Below are positions 42,903-51,376 of a stretch of 60,788 bases of DNA, piece after piece. The stretch spans positions 1 through 60,788 of the forward strand of contig JAEUVX010000013.1 of assembly GCA_016786615.1 (NCBI GenBank), read 5' to 3'. How positions within the stretch are numbered: position 1 is the first letter of the stretch; each line of letters opens with the position of its first letter. A model generated the notes under the pieces. It worked only from the letters and a program-made list of their open reading frames with translations. It was not told where the DNA came from and searched no databases. This DNA comes from Flavipsychrobacter sp. GTDB taxonomy: Bacteria; Bacteroidota; Bacteroidia; Chitinophagales; Chitinophagaceae. A program made the position numbers and the translations under genes.

Positions 42903-43073
42903 CTATGCCCTGGCAGCGATGGGTTGTGACAGGTATGCTTCCGACAAGTGAGTAGTATATAGTACCAGCCTGCTTTTCAGTTTTTCGTTAATGGACTGAT
43001 TAGGTACTGTTTTGTTGTTTTGCAGTTCTGCCAGTTGTTGCTGTATCAATGCAGCTACTTCCTCTTTATACAT
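42903..43073 (-). CDS. Small hypothetical protein, 56 residues
   Basis: A short ATG-initiated frame (YKEEVAALIQQQLAELQNNK...SINEKLKSRLVLYTTHLSEAYLSQ) of helical, charged composition with no signal peptide. It is the only good reading frame in a 330-base gap between two well-supported genes, and its codon use looks ordinary for the window. No family is recognised. Being short, it may be a false call. Confidence 0.5.
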   Translation of the reverse strand: MYKEEVAALIQQQLAELQNNKTVPNQSINEKLKSRLVLYTTHLSEAYLSQPIAARA

Positions 43074-43178
43074 GGCAATGTATTACCATTGTGTTTTCAT
43101 ATCCTCTGTATTTTCACAGGCAAAGTTCGCCCTGCAATATGTTGCCTGTATGACGGGTGTATGAACTTTGTGTTACGG

Positions 43179-43676
43179 CTAATAGACCGTAGTACCCGGG
43201 CCGAGGTTGTAGTATTCTTCATCGTTGGGCTGCCATAGCTCTATGCGGTTGCCTTCGGGGTCCATCATGTGTACAAAGCTGCCTGTAGCATCTGTTTGCA
43301 CACTGTCTATCGTGTTAATGCCTTTTGCTTTCAGTTCTTTCAGCAGGGCATTCATATTACTCACCCTGTAGTTTATCATAAACTCCTTCTCAAAGTATTT
43401 GGTTGTTTCTTTAAACGGAGCCCATAGAGTAACCCCCTTTTTGGTGCTATCGCCCGCCTGCCGCCACTCGAAGTTGGTGCCGTACTGATTGCTGCGGAAA
43501 CCGAGGTTGCTGTCGTACCATGCTTTCAGTGCCTTCGGATCTTTGCATTTGAAGAATACCCCGCCGATACCCGTTACCCCGTTCAGCGAAGTGTGCTCGG
43601 CTTTTTTATGGCCAACGGCATAGCCAACAATAAATGATACCGCAACAGCACAACAAAGCAGAATGGCTTTTTTCAT
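43179..43676 (-). CDS. VOC (glyoxalase-like) family protein with N-terminal membrane anchor
   Basis: The first 23 residues form a signal peptide or anchor (KKAILLCCAVAVSFIVGYAVG). The rest is a VOC fold of betaalphabetabetabeta units: GVFFKCKDPKALKAWYDSNLGF (39-60) and the terminal DPEGNRIELWQP. The Glu in RIELW is a normal metal ligand, but the usual His at the start of the first strand appears to be Gly (GIGGVFFKC), so metal binding may be lost. It probably lies in the periplasm. No partner gene is evident. Confidence 0.85.
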   Translation of the reverse strand: MKKAILLCCAVAVSFIVGYAVGHKKAEHTSLNGVTGIGGVFFKCKDPKALKAWYDSNLGFRSNQYGTNFEWRQAGDSTKKGVTLWAPFKETTKYFEKEFMINYRVSNMNALLKELKAKGINTIDSVQTDATGSFVHMMDPEGNRIELWQPNDEEYYNLGPGTTVY

Positions 43677-43799
43677 ATCTAAAATGATTTAATAAAAATG
43701 TAATATTGTTTGATGTAGTACAAAAAAACACATCAATTGATATGTATTCGGCAAAGATTTATATACTTTTACCCCAAAATATATAATACCTATAACGTT

Positions 43800-44822
43800 A
43801 TGAGAAAATTACTCTTTGCCCTAATGATGGCAGCAACGCCCGCTATGGCACAAATCAATCTTAGTTCGGGGCTGAATGCCTACTACAAATTTTCGGGAAA
43901 CTTCAGAGATAGCAGCGGCAAAGGGCATCATGGTACTGCCCAAAATGGCGTAAACTTTACCAAAGACAGGTGGGGAAACGCTAACAGTGCTGCAAATTTC
44001 GATGGTGTGGATGACTGGGTATCTATTGCATCAACCGGCAATATTACGGCTAAGTCGAAACTTACCATGTGTTTTCATTATAAAAGCACCAGCACCAACG
44101 GGCAGGTGCTGCTATCTAAAAGCGAATTTTACAACAATGCACCGAACAGGCAATTTCAGGTGGGTATCAATTACAAAACGTGGGGTGGCGATGGTGTTAT
44201 GCTTTCTACAGACCACGACCTGAGCTGTTCGAATGTTACCTTCAGCCATTATTCTTTTTCGAAAGCGGTATTAGATACCAACTGGCACTGTGTTATTGTC
44301 AGTTTCGATTCCAGCTACAAAAAGATATATGTAGATGGTATATTACTTGCCAGAGATACTGTAAAATTAACGGCTAATAATTTTTCGCTGGATAGTTGCA
44401 GCGGCGATTTGCTGAAGCTTGGCGTGTGGTGGGATTATGACCCGCAGTGGTTCAAAGGACAGATGGATGAGATACGTATTTATAAACGTATCCTGAACCC
44501 TGAGGAGCTGGATTCTGTATGTAAGCAAATAAAGACAGTTCCTGTGGATACAAACACAAGCATTGAAAATATAACGGCTCAGAACACGTATGATATATAC
44601 CCCAATCCTGCAAAAGACGTCTTGTATCTTGAATCTGAAACAGGGCAGGATGTATATATAACTATAACAGATGTGGCAGGAAGTGTAATGCAGCGACACA
44701 AAGCAAGCGGCACTAAAATATCGCTGCCTGTTAGCGAGTTGCATACCGGTGTATATATTTTAACCATCAGCAACGATGAAGGCATTCCGCTATCTGTAAA
44801 ACGGTTTTACAAAAGTGAATAG
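43800..44822 (+). CDS. Secreted LamG-domain protein with T9SS sorting domain
   Basis: A 340-residue protein. Signal peptide 1-18 (TPAMAQ). Residues about 20-235 form a LamG/concanavalin-like jelly-roll: GLNAYYKFSGNFRDSSGKGHHGTAQNGVNFT, WVSIASTGNIT, and GQMDEIRIYKRILNPEEL near 218-235. The last 75 residues are a T9SS type A domain (YPNPAKDVLYLES...HTGVYILTI...SVKRFYKSE). LamG domains often bind sugars or act as spacers; no enzyme part is present. The ATG at 43800 gives the signal peptide; a longer frame begins upstream but lacks one. Confidence 0.9.
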   Translation: MRKLLFALMMAATPAMAQINLSSGLNAYYKFSGNFRDSSGKGHHGTAQNGVNFTKDRWGNANSAANFDGVDDWVSIASTGNITAKSKLTMCFHYKSTSTNGQVLLSKSEFYNNAPNRQFQVGINYKTWGGDGVMLSTDHDLSCSNVTFSHYSFSKAVLDTNWHCVIVSFDSSYKKIYVDGILLARDTVKLTANNFSLDSCSGDLLKLGVWWDYDPQWFKGQMDEIRIYKRILNPEELDSVCKQIKTVPVDTNTSIENITAQNTYDIYPNPAKDVLYLESETGQDVYITITDVAGSVMQRHKASGTKISLPVSELHTGVYILTISNDEGIPLSVKRFYKSE

Positions 44823-44851
44823 CCACTGATATAGATTTTTTGAAACCTGCT

Positions 44852-44892
44852 CAAAGTGTTCCTGTCAATAGATTGGAACACTTTGTGTTTTT
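44852..44892 (+). terminator. Rho-independent terminator after the LamG protein gene
   Basis: CAAAGTGTTCC and GGAACACTTTG are perfect 11-base arms around TGTCAATAGATT, followed by TGTTTTT. The right arm and tail recur almost unchanged at 46750-46776. Confidence 0.82.
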
Positions 44893-44918
44893 GGAACAGC
44901 GTAGCCAAATAAAAGCTG

Positions 44919-45398
44919 TCATTTTTTTACAACAAAAGAGTACATGCCTCCACCCGAAGAAACAGGCTTTTGGGTTTGTCCGTCAACGATAGCGGATATT
45001 GCGGAAAAACTACATTCAGGGGCAGGGCGCGGTTTACCCCCACCTGCACATGCGGTATATATAAAGGAGCTGTCTTGTGGTTGAACAATATGAGATATGC
45101 GATGATGTGTAGCCGTTTTGAGTATGTAGATGCCATAATCAAAGTCGGCGGCAAGGGCTATTGTGTTTGATGACAGCGCGTATGTCCGTACCGATTCGAC
45201 ATGCAGGAAGCTATCGCCTTTTGTATAGCTTGTTGTGATAATACTATCCAGTTCGGGTGATGTATATCCTTGAAAAATAAGCCCTGTTTTTTCCTTTGTG
45301 CAATGAACGGTTTGGGGACAGTAATCGGAGGAATGGTTTTTATTATTACATGCAGATAGCAGGAGCGTAACGGCAAGGATTATAACACAAGGTTTCAT
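44919..45398 (-). CDS. Hypothetical lipoprotein, 159 residues
   Basis: Lipobox LLLSAC with Cys17. The mature protein has four further cysteines (YCPQTVHC, TACAGG, PECSF), pointing to disulfides outside the cytoplasm, and a Gly/Pro-rich loop (CAGGGKPRPAPEC). No known domain is recognised. It is on the opposite strand from its neighbours and separated by a terminator from the LamG gene. Codon use is ordinary. Confidence 0.74.
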   Translation of the reverse strand: MKPCVIILAVTLLLSACNNKNHSSDYCPQTVHCTKEKTGLIFQGYTSPELDSIITTSYTKGDSFLHVESVRTYALSSNTIALAADFDYGIYILKTATHHRISHIVQPQDSSFIYTACAGGGKPRPAPECSFSAISAIVDGQTQKPVSSGGGMYSFVVKK

Positions 45399-45660
45399 TA
45401 CAGGTATGCTTTAGCGTATCGGGTGCATTTATTGTGCCAAAACGCAAAGCCCGGCCAATGCCATCATTCCTCACTTCGCTATGCGTTCAGCATCGCAAAG
45501 AGAAATGTAAATATTACATGCCTATTGTCATGATACTGCCATCCGGTACCTGCTAATGCGGTAATGCCGATTAATATGCGTATATTACAGGGTACGAAAA
45601 GATGTTTAAGCTATTGTTAGTTATTCATTCGATCTGCAATTAGCTAATAAAACATCAAGC

Positions 45661-46413
45661 ATGGCCATTCTTTTGATGCTTACTATACACTGGTATAGTT
45701 CGCTTTTCTTTCAATCTGTTTTCCACCACCGTTACGCTGCACATGGAGTATACTCTATGTCTCCGTTTTGGGAAAAAATGTTCTTCATAGGCTCGTTTCT
45801 TACACAAGGTACGTCTTACATCAGTGCATCTGCCTACGGCATTATGCACCGTCTGCACCATGCACATACCGATACCGAGCACGATCCCCATTCGCCTTCC
45901 AATTCATCCAATATCTTCACGCTGATGTGGCAAACGCGTAATAACTACAGAGATATCTACACCAAGAAAGCAGATGTGCCCGAGAAGTATATGCAAAATC
46001 TGCCTGTTTGGGAAAAGTTTGACCGTATAGCACACGGCTGGCTGGCAAAAACGATATGGGCTATGCTGTATATACTATTGTATGTGCAACTGGCTACACA
46101 CTGGTGGATGTACCTGCTGCTGCCCGTTACACTGACGATGGGTGCCTTGCAGGGTGTGGCAGTAAACTGGTGGGCACACAAGTTTGGCTACGAAAACTAT
46201 AAGATGAAGAATACATCTAAAAACATACTGCCACTCGATTTCCTGTTTTGGGGAGAGGCATATCATAACAATCACCATAAACATCCGAGCAAACCCGATA
46301 ATGCCCACCGTTGGTACGAGTGGGATATGGGCTACAAAGCACTGGTGCTGTTGGAAAAACTGCGTATTGTGAAGATAAAACGCGCTGTGGTAAAACCTAT
46401 CGCTTTACCGTAA
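45661..46413 (+). CDS. Acyl-CoA/fatty acid desaturase (membrane di-iron)
   Basis: An inner-membrane desaturase of 250 residues. The three histidine boxes are HRYAAH (23-28), HRLHHAH (63-69) and HNNHH (202-206), plus HKFGY with His173 in NWWAHKFGY. These bind the di-iron centre that introduces a cis double bond into acyl chains. Hydrophobic helices separate the boxes as usual for the stearoyl-CoA/acyl-lipid group. No ferredoxin partner is adjacent. It may adjust membrane fluidity. The stop overlaps the convergent small gene by 17 bases. Confidence 0.93.
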   Translation: MAILLMLTIHWYSSLFFQSVFHHRYAAHGVYSMSPFWEKMFFIGSFLTQGTSYISASAYGIMHRLHHAHTDTEHDPHSPSNSSNIFTLMWQTRNNYRDIYTKKADVPEKYMQNLPVWEKFDRIAHGWLAKTIWAMLYILLYVQLATHWWMYLLLPVTLTMGALQGVAVNWWAHKFGYENYKMKNTSKNILPLDFLFWGEAYHNNHHKHPSKPDNAHRWYEWDMGYKALVLLEKLRIVKIKRAVVKPIALP

Positions 46414-46624
46414 AGCCAAGCAGGGTAAGCTTTATATACTCTGCACCCGGCTTGTCGAAGCTGATGAGGCGCATGTCTTTCAGTTCTGTAAGCATGGGGA
46501 TGATGTATTGTTTCATCAGCTTTAGCTCTGCGGCCATGTTATCTACATTTACCATAGGCCTGGGATTGGGAGTACGGCTGCTTATTTCCTTAATTTTCCT
46601 GTACACTTCATTCGTCGTAATCAT
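46397..46624 (-). CDS. Small winged-helix-like hypothetical protein, 75 residues
   Basis: A compact, soluble protein (TTNEVYRKIKEISSRTPNPRPMVNVDNMAAELKL...KDMRLISFDKPGAEYIKLTLLGFTVK). The helix-helix-strand-strand layout with a final wing-like LISFDKP...IKLTLLG looks like a small winged helix, so DNA binding is possible but not shown. The ATG at 46624 is preferred to a TTG three codons before. It overlaps the desaturase stop by 17 bases. Confidence 0.65.
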   Translation of the reverse strand: MITTNEVYRKIKEISSRTPNPRPMVNVDNMAAELKLMKQYIIPMLTELKDMRLISFDKPGAEYIKLTLLGFTVKR

Positions 46625-46981
46625 TAGTGGCAATTTGATTGAAGGTACTGAATATCCCTGTTAATATCAGGTTTATTATTTTTTTGATAAAATTTAATAT
46701 GATTTTATAGATTAATGTTTTGTGTTCCATCTGTTCCGTTCCGAACAGTGGAACAGTTTGTGTTTTTGGAACAGTGAAACACATTTCTACAAACAAAAGA
46801 TAAATAGCAATTTTCCGGTTGCATGGATAGGTGTTGATAATCATTGTGTTATCAAGCGGGGCTTTAGCCTGGCTTAAGTGTGGCTAAAGCAAGGAGAGGA
46901 TAGAAGAGAATAGAACATAAAATAACAGTACAGCAACAGTATGGGATGGTGTGGGTTGTTTGGTGTTGTTGGTATGTTGTA
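46625..46981. other. Long intergenic region with repeated TGTTCC/GGAACA half-sites and a hairpin
   Basis: About 350 bases with no convincing gene. It contains TGTTCC or GGAACA half-sites at 46723, 46732, 46750 and 46768, including the imperfect palindrome CTGTTCcgttccGAACAG (46731-46748), and a 27-base near-repeat of the terminator region at 44875. A separate hairpin, GCTTTAGCC...GGCTAAAGC, lies at 46861-46890. A 78-codon frame at 46608-46844 was rejected. Confidence 0.6.
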
Positions 46982-47419
46982 TTAAGATAGTATATACTCA
47001 AACCCTATTTCTCCATTGGGGAGCAATCCTGTATGTTGCCAGCCAGCCTGCTCATAAAACTTAGCAGCACGTGTGCCGGGTTCAGTACTAAGCCACAAGT
47101 TGTCTATATGTAGTTGTTTGCATCGGGCAATAACAAGCCTGTGCAACTCCCTGCCAATACCTATACGCTCGTATCCGGGGGCAATGAATAAAGCCCAGAT
47201 ATTTTTATCGGGTATGTCTGCAATGGCAAAGCCTGCTATTACAGTATCTGCTTCGGCTACAAAAGCTGCACCATGCGCCAGCATCCGTTCGTAATCTTGT
47301 TGGGTGATAAGTGCAGGGTTAGAGAGTTTGTTTTCTTTAACAGCACAACGCACTGTATGCATACCATCAATATCTGCAATAGCAGCCTCTCTGTAAACAA
47401 TATTGTCTGTTGTTGCCAA
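46982..47419 (-). CDS. GNAT-family N-acetyltransferase
   Basis: A cytosolic acetyltransferase of about 145 residues. The GNAT features are the N-terminal strand IVYREAAIADIDG, the central VIAGFAIADIPDKNIWALFIAPGYERIGIGRELHRLV (motif A with the acetyl-CoA loop ERIGIGRE near 91-98), and AAKFYEQAGWQ (motif B) near 123. The substrate cannot be inferred. The start at TTG 47419 (MATTDNIVYREA) gives the full first strand; the first ATG would remove it. Confidence 0.9.
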   Translation of the reverse strand: MATTDNIVYREAAIADIDGMHTVRCAVKENKLSNPALITQQDYERMLAHGAAFVAEADTVIAGFAIADIPDKNIWALFIAPGYERIGIGRELHRLVIARCKQLHIDNLWLSTEPGTRAAKFYEQAGWQHTGLLPNGEIGFEYILS

Positions 47420-47505
47420 AAACTGAATTTACGGTAAGGTAAATAATTATTAAATGTGGCTTTGCAAATCAGGAGATTTGTTGCCTGTAGCGACGTAGCC
47501 ATAGA

Positions 47506-49761
47506 CTACGGCGAGTGGGGCAATAATCTTTGGTTAACAATTAAGTATGATAGTTCTGTTATTTTCGATAGTATTAGGATGTTTTTATGTGTATTCATAT
47601 TGTATGCATTAATAATCTGGTCAATTAATGTTTGTAGGTAGGAATTGATTTCTTCGTTTTGTGGTCGATTTTGAGATGTACTTTTTTTCACAATAATAAT
47701 TATCGAATCTAATGCTCGTATGAGTAAGTGTTCATAGTATTCACTTGTCATTTTTAAAAGTAGTACTTCGATAATGCTGTAATAGTCATTTATTTGGTGT
47801 GGGTATAACTTTTCTGATTCAACAAGTAGCAGTATAGATTTTTCAAAGAAAACATATCCTGCTAAAGCGGTACGTTTTTCATTCTGTATTAGTGTTCTTA
47901 TATTATAGCTTTCAATAGGTAAATATGCTTTTTCATAGCCTGAAAGAGAATTAATATACGCAACATATAAATCATAACAAGAGTAGTATATCATTGAGTT
48001 TAACATATACTTTTGTCCTTCTCCAATATTTGCGGTGTCAATTATTGAAGATATGTTCATTAGCATTCGTATTCCTAAATTTCGTAAAGAAGGTGTTTGG
48101 TAATTAAGTAAACGTTCTGCCAGTGGGATAAATGATGACCTAGTTACAGAATTAATTACATCCCACTTTCTTTCAATTTGAAATGAATGGTCAGAATAGT
48201 TGTTGAACAGCGAAATCTCTAGTTCAATTGGAGTGTTATATTGTAGGAGATTATTTACAAAGCTATAGTAACTCCAAAAGCATTTTTGTATAGACTCATC
48301 CTGCTTGTTATCAATACATATGTTTGTCATGAATACTAAGTGGTCTGTTAATTGCTCGATGACTTCATAGTTGCAGTTTGAACGAAGTAAGGTGTATGAT
48401 ATCTCGTTAGTTTGATTTATGATGTTCTCAATTATGTGATCTCTATTGTTTTTGAAACTCGCTTTTAATATAGTTTGTGCAATATCAATGTACGTTTCAT
48501 TAATGTATGCTTTGTTGATTGTTATGTGATATTTGCTAATGGTTTCGTGATTTCCGTATATGAGTTGAATTGTTTTGTTCGCTAATGCGTATAGAATTAG
48601 GTTTGGGTTTTTGAAATTTCCCTGATTGATACTATGATTAATGATGTCTTTTATTATGAATAGTTCATTGTTAATGTAGAAGTCATTAATTTGATTTAGA
48701 GTTGCATTTTCAGGGATACCTTTATGTTGATTATATATTGTATCATAATCTATTTTATTAATTAAGGGTTCTAAATATGTTATTGAGCTGGACTGGCTCA
48801 TTATTATTTTTGAAGAGGGATATATTGTGACTAGCAGGTAGATAAATAGAATTATTGATGAGTTGAAAAAAATATCAGTAATGTCGCTGTGATATGGTGA
48901 GAGTATTTTATTGCCAGGCAGTATTGAGGATAATAGGCTAATTACTATTGTTATTCCAGAAATAAATAGTAGTTCAATTACAATAGTATTTTTAAAGAAT
49001 ATGGAATTAGCATATGTGCCGAAGTTTTTCTTTATATTCTCGTAAGCAGCATTTAGAAATAATACAGAAAATCCTAACAAAGTCGCAGTTGTACTAAACA
49101 CACCAATTGATATTGCTTTTGTATCTGAATATGCAATTTTAATTATTGATATGTTTGCTATTGAAGAGATTAATGTGCCCAGAAGTATTATTGCAAGAAA
49201 TAGTAATCTTTGATTTGTAATCAATCCCTGTTTAGCTCTTAGGTAATATGCATTTGCGTTATTGTAGGCATTATATATACTATAGCATAACAGTTCTGTT
49301 TTAGACTTAGATATATTTTGAATTTCACATAACAAGTATTCTTTTTTATTTAATAGGTCTATAGTGCTAAAGATGTTGTCTCGATAGCATACTGTAATGA
49401 TATACTTATAGTATAGTAGGAAGTTGGTAATACTACTCTTAGCCCAGTTGGGAATATCATGGAGCTTAAACCGTAGGTTTGTTATATAGGGGTATTCATT
49501 GTTTGAAATGTTGGAGCATGTTATATTATTAGCCTGTAGATTCCAATCCAAATAATTATTTATACTGTAGAGGTATTTAAGTCTTTTACCAAACTTGTAT
49601 GAATGCATTAGCTCTTTGCTAAATTCGTCTACAGTGTTTATTTTATTGTTGAGAGTTTCTTCACACAAAGCAATAATTTCAACAATAGTAGATGAATTGA
49701 ATTTATCGTTATTTATTACAGAGTCATACAATCTCTGTATTTCATTTTCATATTGGATCAT
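47506..49761 (-). CDS. AT-rich membrane protein of unknown function, 751 residues
   Basis: Four closely spaced hydrophobic helices (about residues 184-208, 215-238, 255-279 and 290-309) lie between a helical N-terminal domain of 180 residues and a C-terminal helical region of 440 residues, both soluble and rich in Asn, Ile, Lys and Tyr. No signal peptide, catalytic motif or known domain was recognised. Codon use is strongly A/T-biased (ATA, AAT, TTA) and differs from both neighbours, suggesting horizontal acquisition. It is a single gene between GNAT and purB; I cannot assign a function. Confidence 0.8.
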   Translation of the reverse strand: MIQYENEIQRLYDSVINNDKFNSSTIVEIIALCEETLNNKINTVDEFSKELMHSYKFGKRLKYLYSINNYLDWNLQANNITCSNISNNEYPYITNLRFKLHDIPNWAKSSITNFLLYYKYIITVCYRDNIFSTIDLLNKKEYLLCEIQNISKSKTELLCYSIYNAYNNANAYYLRAKQGLITNQRLLFLAIILLGTLISSIANISIIKIAYSDTKAISIGVFSTTATLLGFSVLFLNAAYENIKKNFGTYANSIFFKNTIVIELLFISGITIVISLLSSILPGNKILSPYHSDITDIFFNSSIILFIYLLVTIYPSSKIIMSQSSSITYLEPLINKIDYDTIYNQHKGIPENATLNQINDFYINNELFIIKDIINHSINQGNFKNPNLILYALANKTIQLIYGNHETISKYHITINKAYINETYIDIAQTILKASFKNNRDHIIENIINQTNEISYTLLRSNCNYEVIEQLTDHLVFMTNICIDNKQDESIQKCFWSYYSFVNNLLQYNTPIELEISLFNNYSDHSFQIERKWDVINSVTRSSFIPLAERLLNYQTPSLRNLGIRMLMNISSIIDTANIGEGQKYMLNSMIYYSCYDLYVAYINSLSGYEKAYLPIESYNIRTLIQNEKRTALAGYVFFEKSILLLVESEKLYPHQINDYYSIIEVLLLKMTSEYYEHLLIRALDSIIIIVKKSTSQNRPQNEEINSYLQTLIDQIINAYNMNTHKNILILSKITELSYLIVNQRLLPHSP

Positions 49762-49937
49762 GATGTAGAAATAGAATAATTGTTTGAAAATATAATTTTC
49801 TTGTTGATCTATGTATGTGGAAAGTTGTACATGGTGCTCTTTTTCGCTTTTTATTTGTTATCTGTATTCACATAGTCGGAAAGTCAGCCTTTGTTGTCCA
49901 AATCTTGATCGGATTCGAACCATACAGTTCCATACAC

Positions 49938-49945
49938 TATCTTTG
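49938..49945 (+). promoter_or_regulatory. -7 promoter box of purB
   Basis: TATCTTTG is a perfect TAnnTTTG match, 20 bases before the purB ATG. TTCG at 49914-49917, 20 bases upstream, is a weak -33 candidate. Confidence 0.5.
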
Positions 49946-49965
49946 CACCCTATTCTTAATATTTC

Positions 49966-51306
49966 ATGGAGTTAACAGCATTAACGGCAATCAGTCCCAT
50001 AGACGGCCGCTACCGTAGCCAACTGGCATCGCTGGCGCCTTATTTCAGCGAGTTCGGCCTTATTCGTTATCGTGTACGTGTAGAGGTAGAGTATTTCCTC
50101 TTCCTTGCCGAGAAAAAGATTTTCAAGCTGCCTGCAAGCGTTAAGCCTGCCAAGCTGCGTGCCATATACGAGAATTTTACAGAAGACGATGCGCAGCAGA
50201 TAAAGCTGACAGAGCGCACTACCAATCATGATGTAAAAGCGGTAGAATATTTCCTGAAAGACAAACTGAAAGCACTGGGTGCGGGCGATACGGTAGAGTG
50301 GGTACACTTTGGCCTCACATCTCAAGACGTTAACAACACGTCTATACCACTGCTGTGGAAGGAAGCGCTGGAAGAGCAATACCTGCCTGCGTTGCAGAAT
50401 ACTATCCTTACCCTCAAAAAAATGGCGAAGGACTGGAAGGGCATCCCCATGCTGGCACGCACACACGGTCAGCCTGCATCGCCTACCACACTGGGTAAGG
50501 AGTGGATGGTGTATGTAGAGCGTCTGGAAGGTCAGGTAATGCAACTGAGCCACGTACCGTTTGCTGCCAAGTTTGGCGGTGCTACCGGCAATTTCAACGC
50601 ACACAAAGTAACCTTCCCTAAAATGGATTGGGTACGCTTTGGTAACGATTTTGTGAATAAGAAGCTGGGTCTTGAGCGTATGCAATACACTACGCAGATA
50701 GAGCACTACGATAATATTGCTGCTCAGTTCGATGCACTGAAACGCATCAACACCATCCTGATAGATTTTGCCCGCGATGTGTGGAGCTATATCAGCATGG
50801 AATACTTTAAGCAAAAAACAAAAGAAGGTGAGGTAGGTTCATCAGCAATGCCACACAAGGTGAACCCGATAGATTTTGAAAATGCAGAGGGCAACCTCGG
50901 TATTGCCAATGCAATCTACGAACACCTGAGTGCTAAGCTGCCTATCAGCCGTCTGCAGCGCGACCTTACAGACAGTACCGTACTGCGCAATGTAGGTGTA
51001 CCAATGGCGCACAGCTTCCTTGCACTGCGTTCGCTGGATAAAGGCTTGGGTAAGCTGTTGCTGAACAAAGATAAAATGGCTGCCGACCTGGATAATAACT
51101 GGGCGGTATGTGCAGAGGCTATCCAGACTATCCTGCGCAGAGAAAACTATCCGCAACCATACGAGGCACTGAAAGCGCTGACACGTGGCAAGGATGGCAT
51201 CAACCAAAAATCGCTGCACAAGTTTATAGACGGCCTCAAGATTAGCGCCGCACTGAAGAAAGAACTGAAAGCTATTACACCACACAATTATGTGGGGATA
51301 TATTAA
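49966..51306 (+). CDS. purB: Adenylosuccinate lyase
   Basis: It works twice in purine synthesis: SAICAR to AICAR plus fumarate, and adenylosuccinate to AMP plus fumarate. The superfamily signature GSSAMPHKVNP starts at residue 291 and has Ser292/Ser293 for catalysis and the Lys; TSQDVNNT in the N-terminal domain and HGQPASPTTLGKEW in the middle carry the second catalytic His (near residue 168). The length of 446 and the sequence are those of the longer E. coli-type PurB. It has its own promoter box; the methyltransferase gene follows after a palindromic repeat. Confidence 0.97.
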   Translation: MELTALTAISPIDGRYRSQLASLAPYFSEFGLIRYRVRVEVEYFLFLAEKKIFKLPASVKPAKLRAIYENFTEDDAQQIKLTERTTNHDVKAVEYFLKDKLKALGAGDTVEWVHFGLTSQDVNNTSIPLLWKEALEEQYLPALQNTILTLKKMAKDWKGIPMLARTHGQPASPTTLGKEWMVYVERLEGQVMQLSHVPFAAKFGGATGNFNAHKVTFPKMDWVRFGNDFVNKKLGLERMQYTTQIEHYDNIAAQFDALKRINTILIDFARDVWSYISMEYFKQKTKEGEVGSSAMPHKVNPIDFENAEGNLGIANAIYEHLSAKLPISRLQRDLTDSTVLRNVGVPMAHSFLALRSLDKGLGKLLLNKDKMAADLDNNWAVCAEAIQTILRRENYPQPYEALKALTRGKDGINQKSLHKFIDGLKISAALKKELKAITPHNYVGIY

Positions 51307-51314
51307 TCGTTTTT

Positions 51315-51368
51315 AACCGCAAAGACGCGAAGTCGCTAATGGCTTTGCGTCTTTGTGCCTTAGCGGTT
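51315..51368. repeat. Palindromic intergenic element between purB and the rRNA methyltransferase gene
   Basis: Two nested pairs of arms form a long hairpin: AACCGC (51315-51320) with GCGGTT (51363-51368), and AAAGACGC (51321-51328) with GCGTCTTT (51347-51354); the right side carries an 8-base bulge. The sequence core CTTTGCGTCTTTG is a motif I have often seen dispersed in intergenic regions of Bacteroidota and other bacteria. It spans most of the gap between the two genes. Confidence 0.8.
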
Positions 51369-51376
51369 ATACTATT

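Noticed and set aside
43020-43238. 72-codon frame on the plus strand
   Set aside because: It lies antisense to the 56-residue candidate and to the start of the VOC gene's 3' side, with Cys/Leu-rich chance composition.
46608-46844. 78-codon frame on the minus strand
   Set aside because: It overlaps the ATG of the gene at 46397, contains translated copies of the GGAACA repeat, has unlikely composition and no domain; read as a chance frame.
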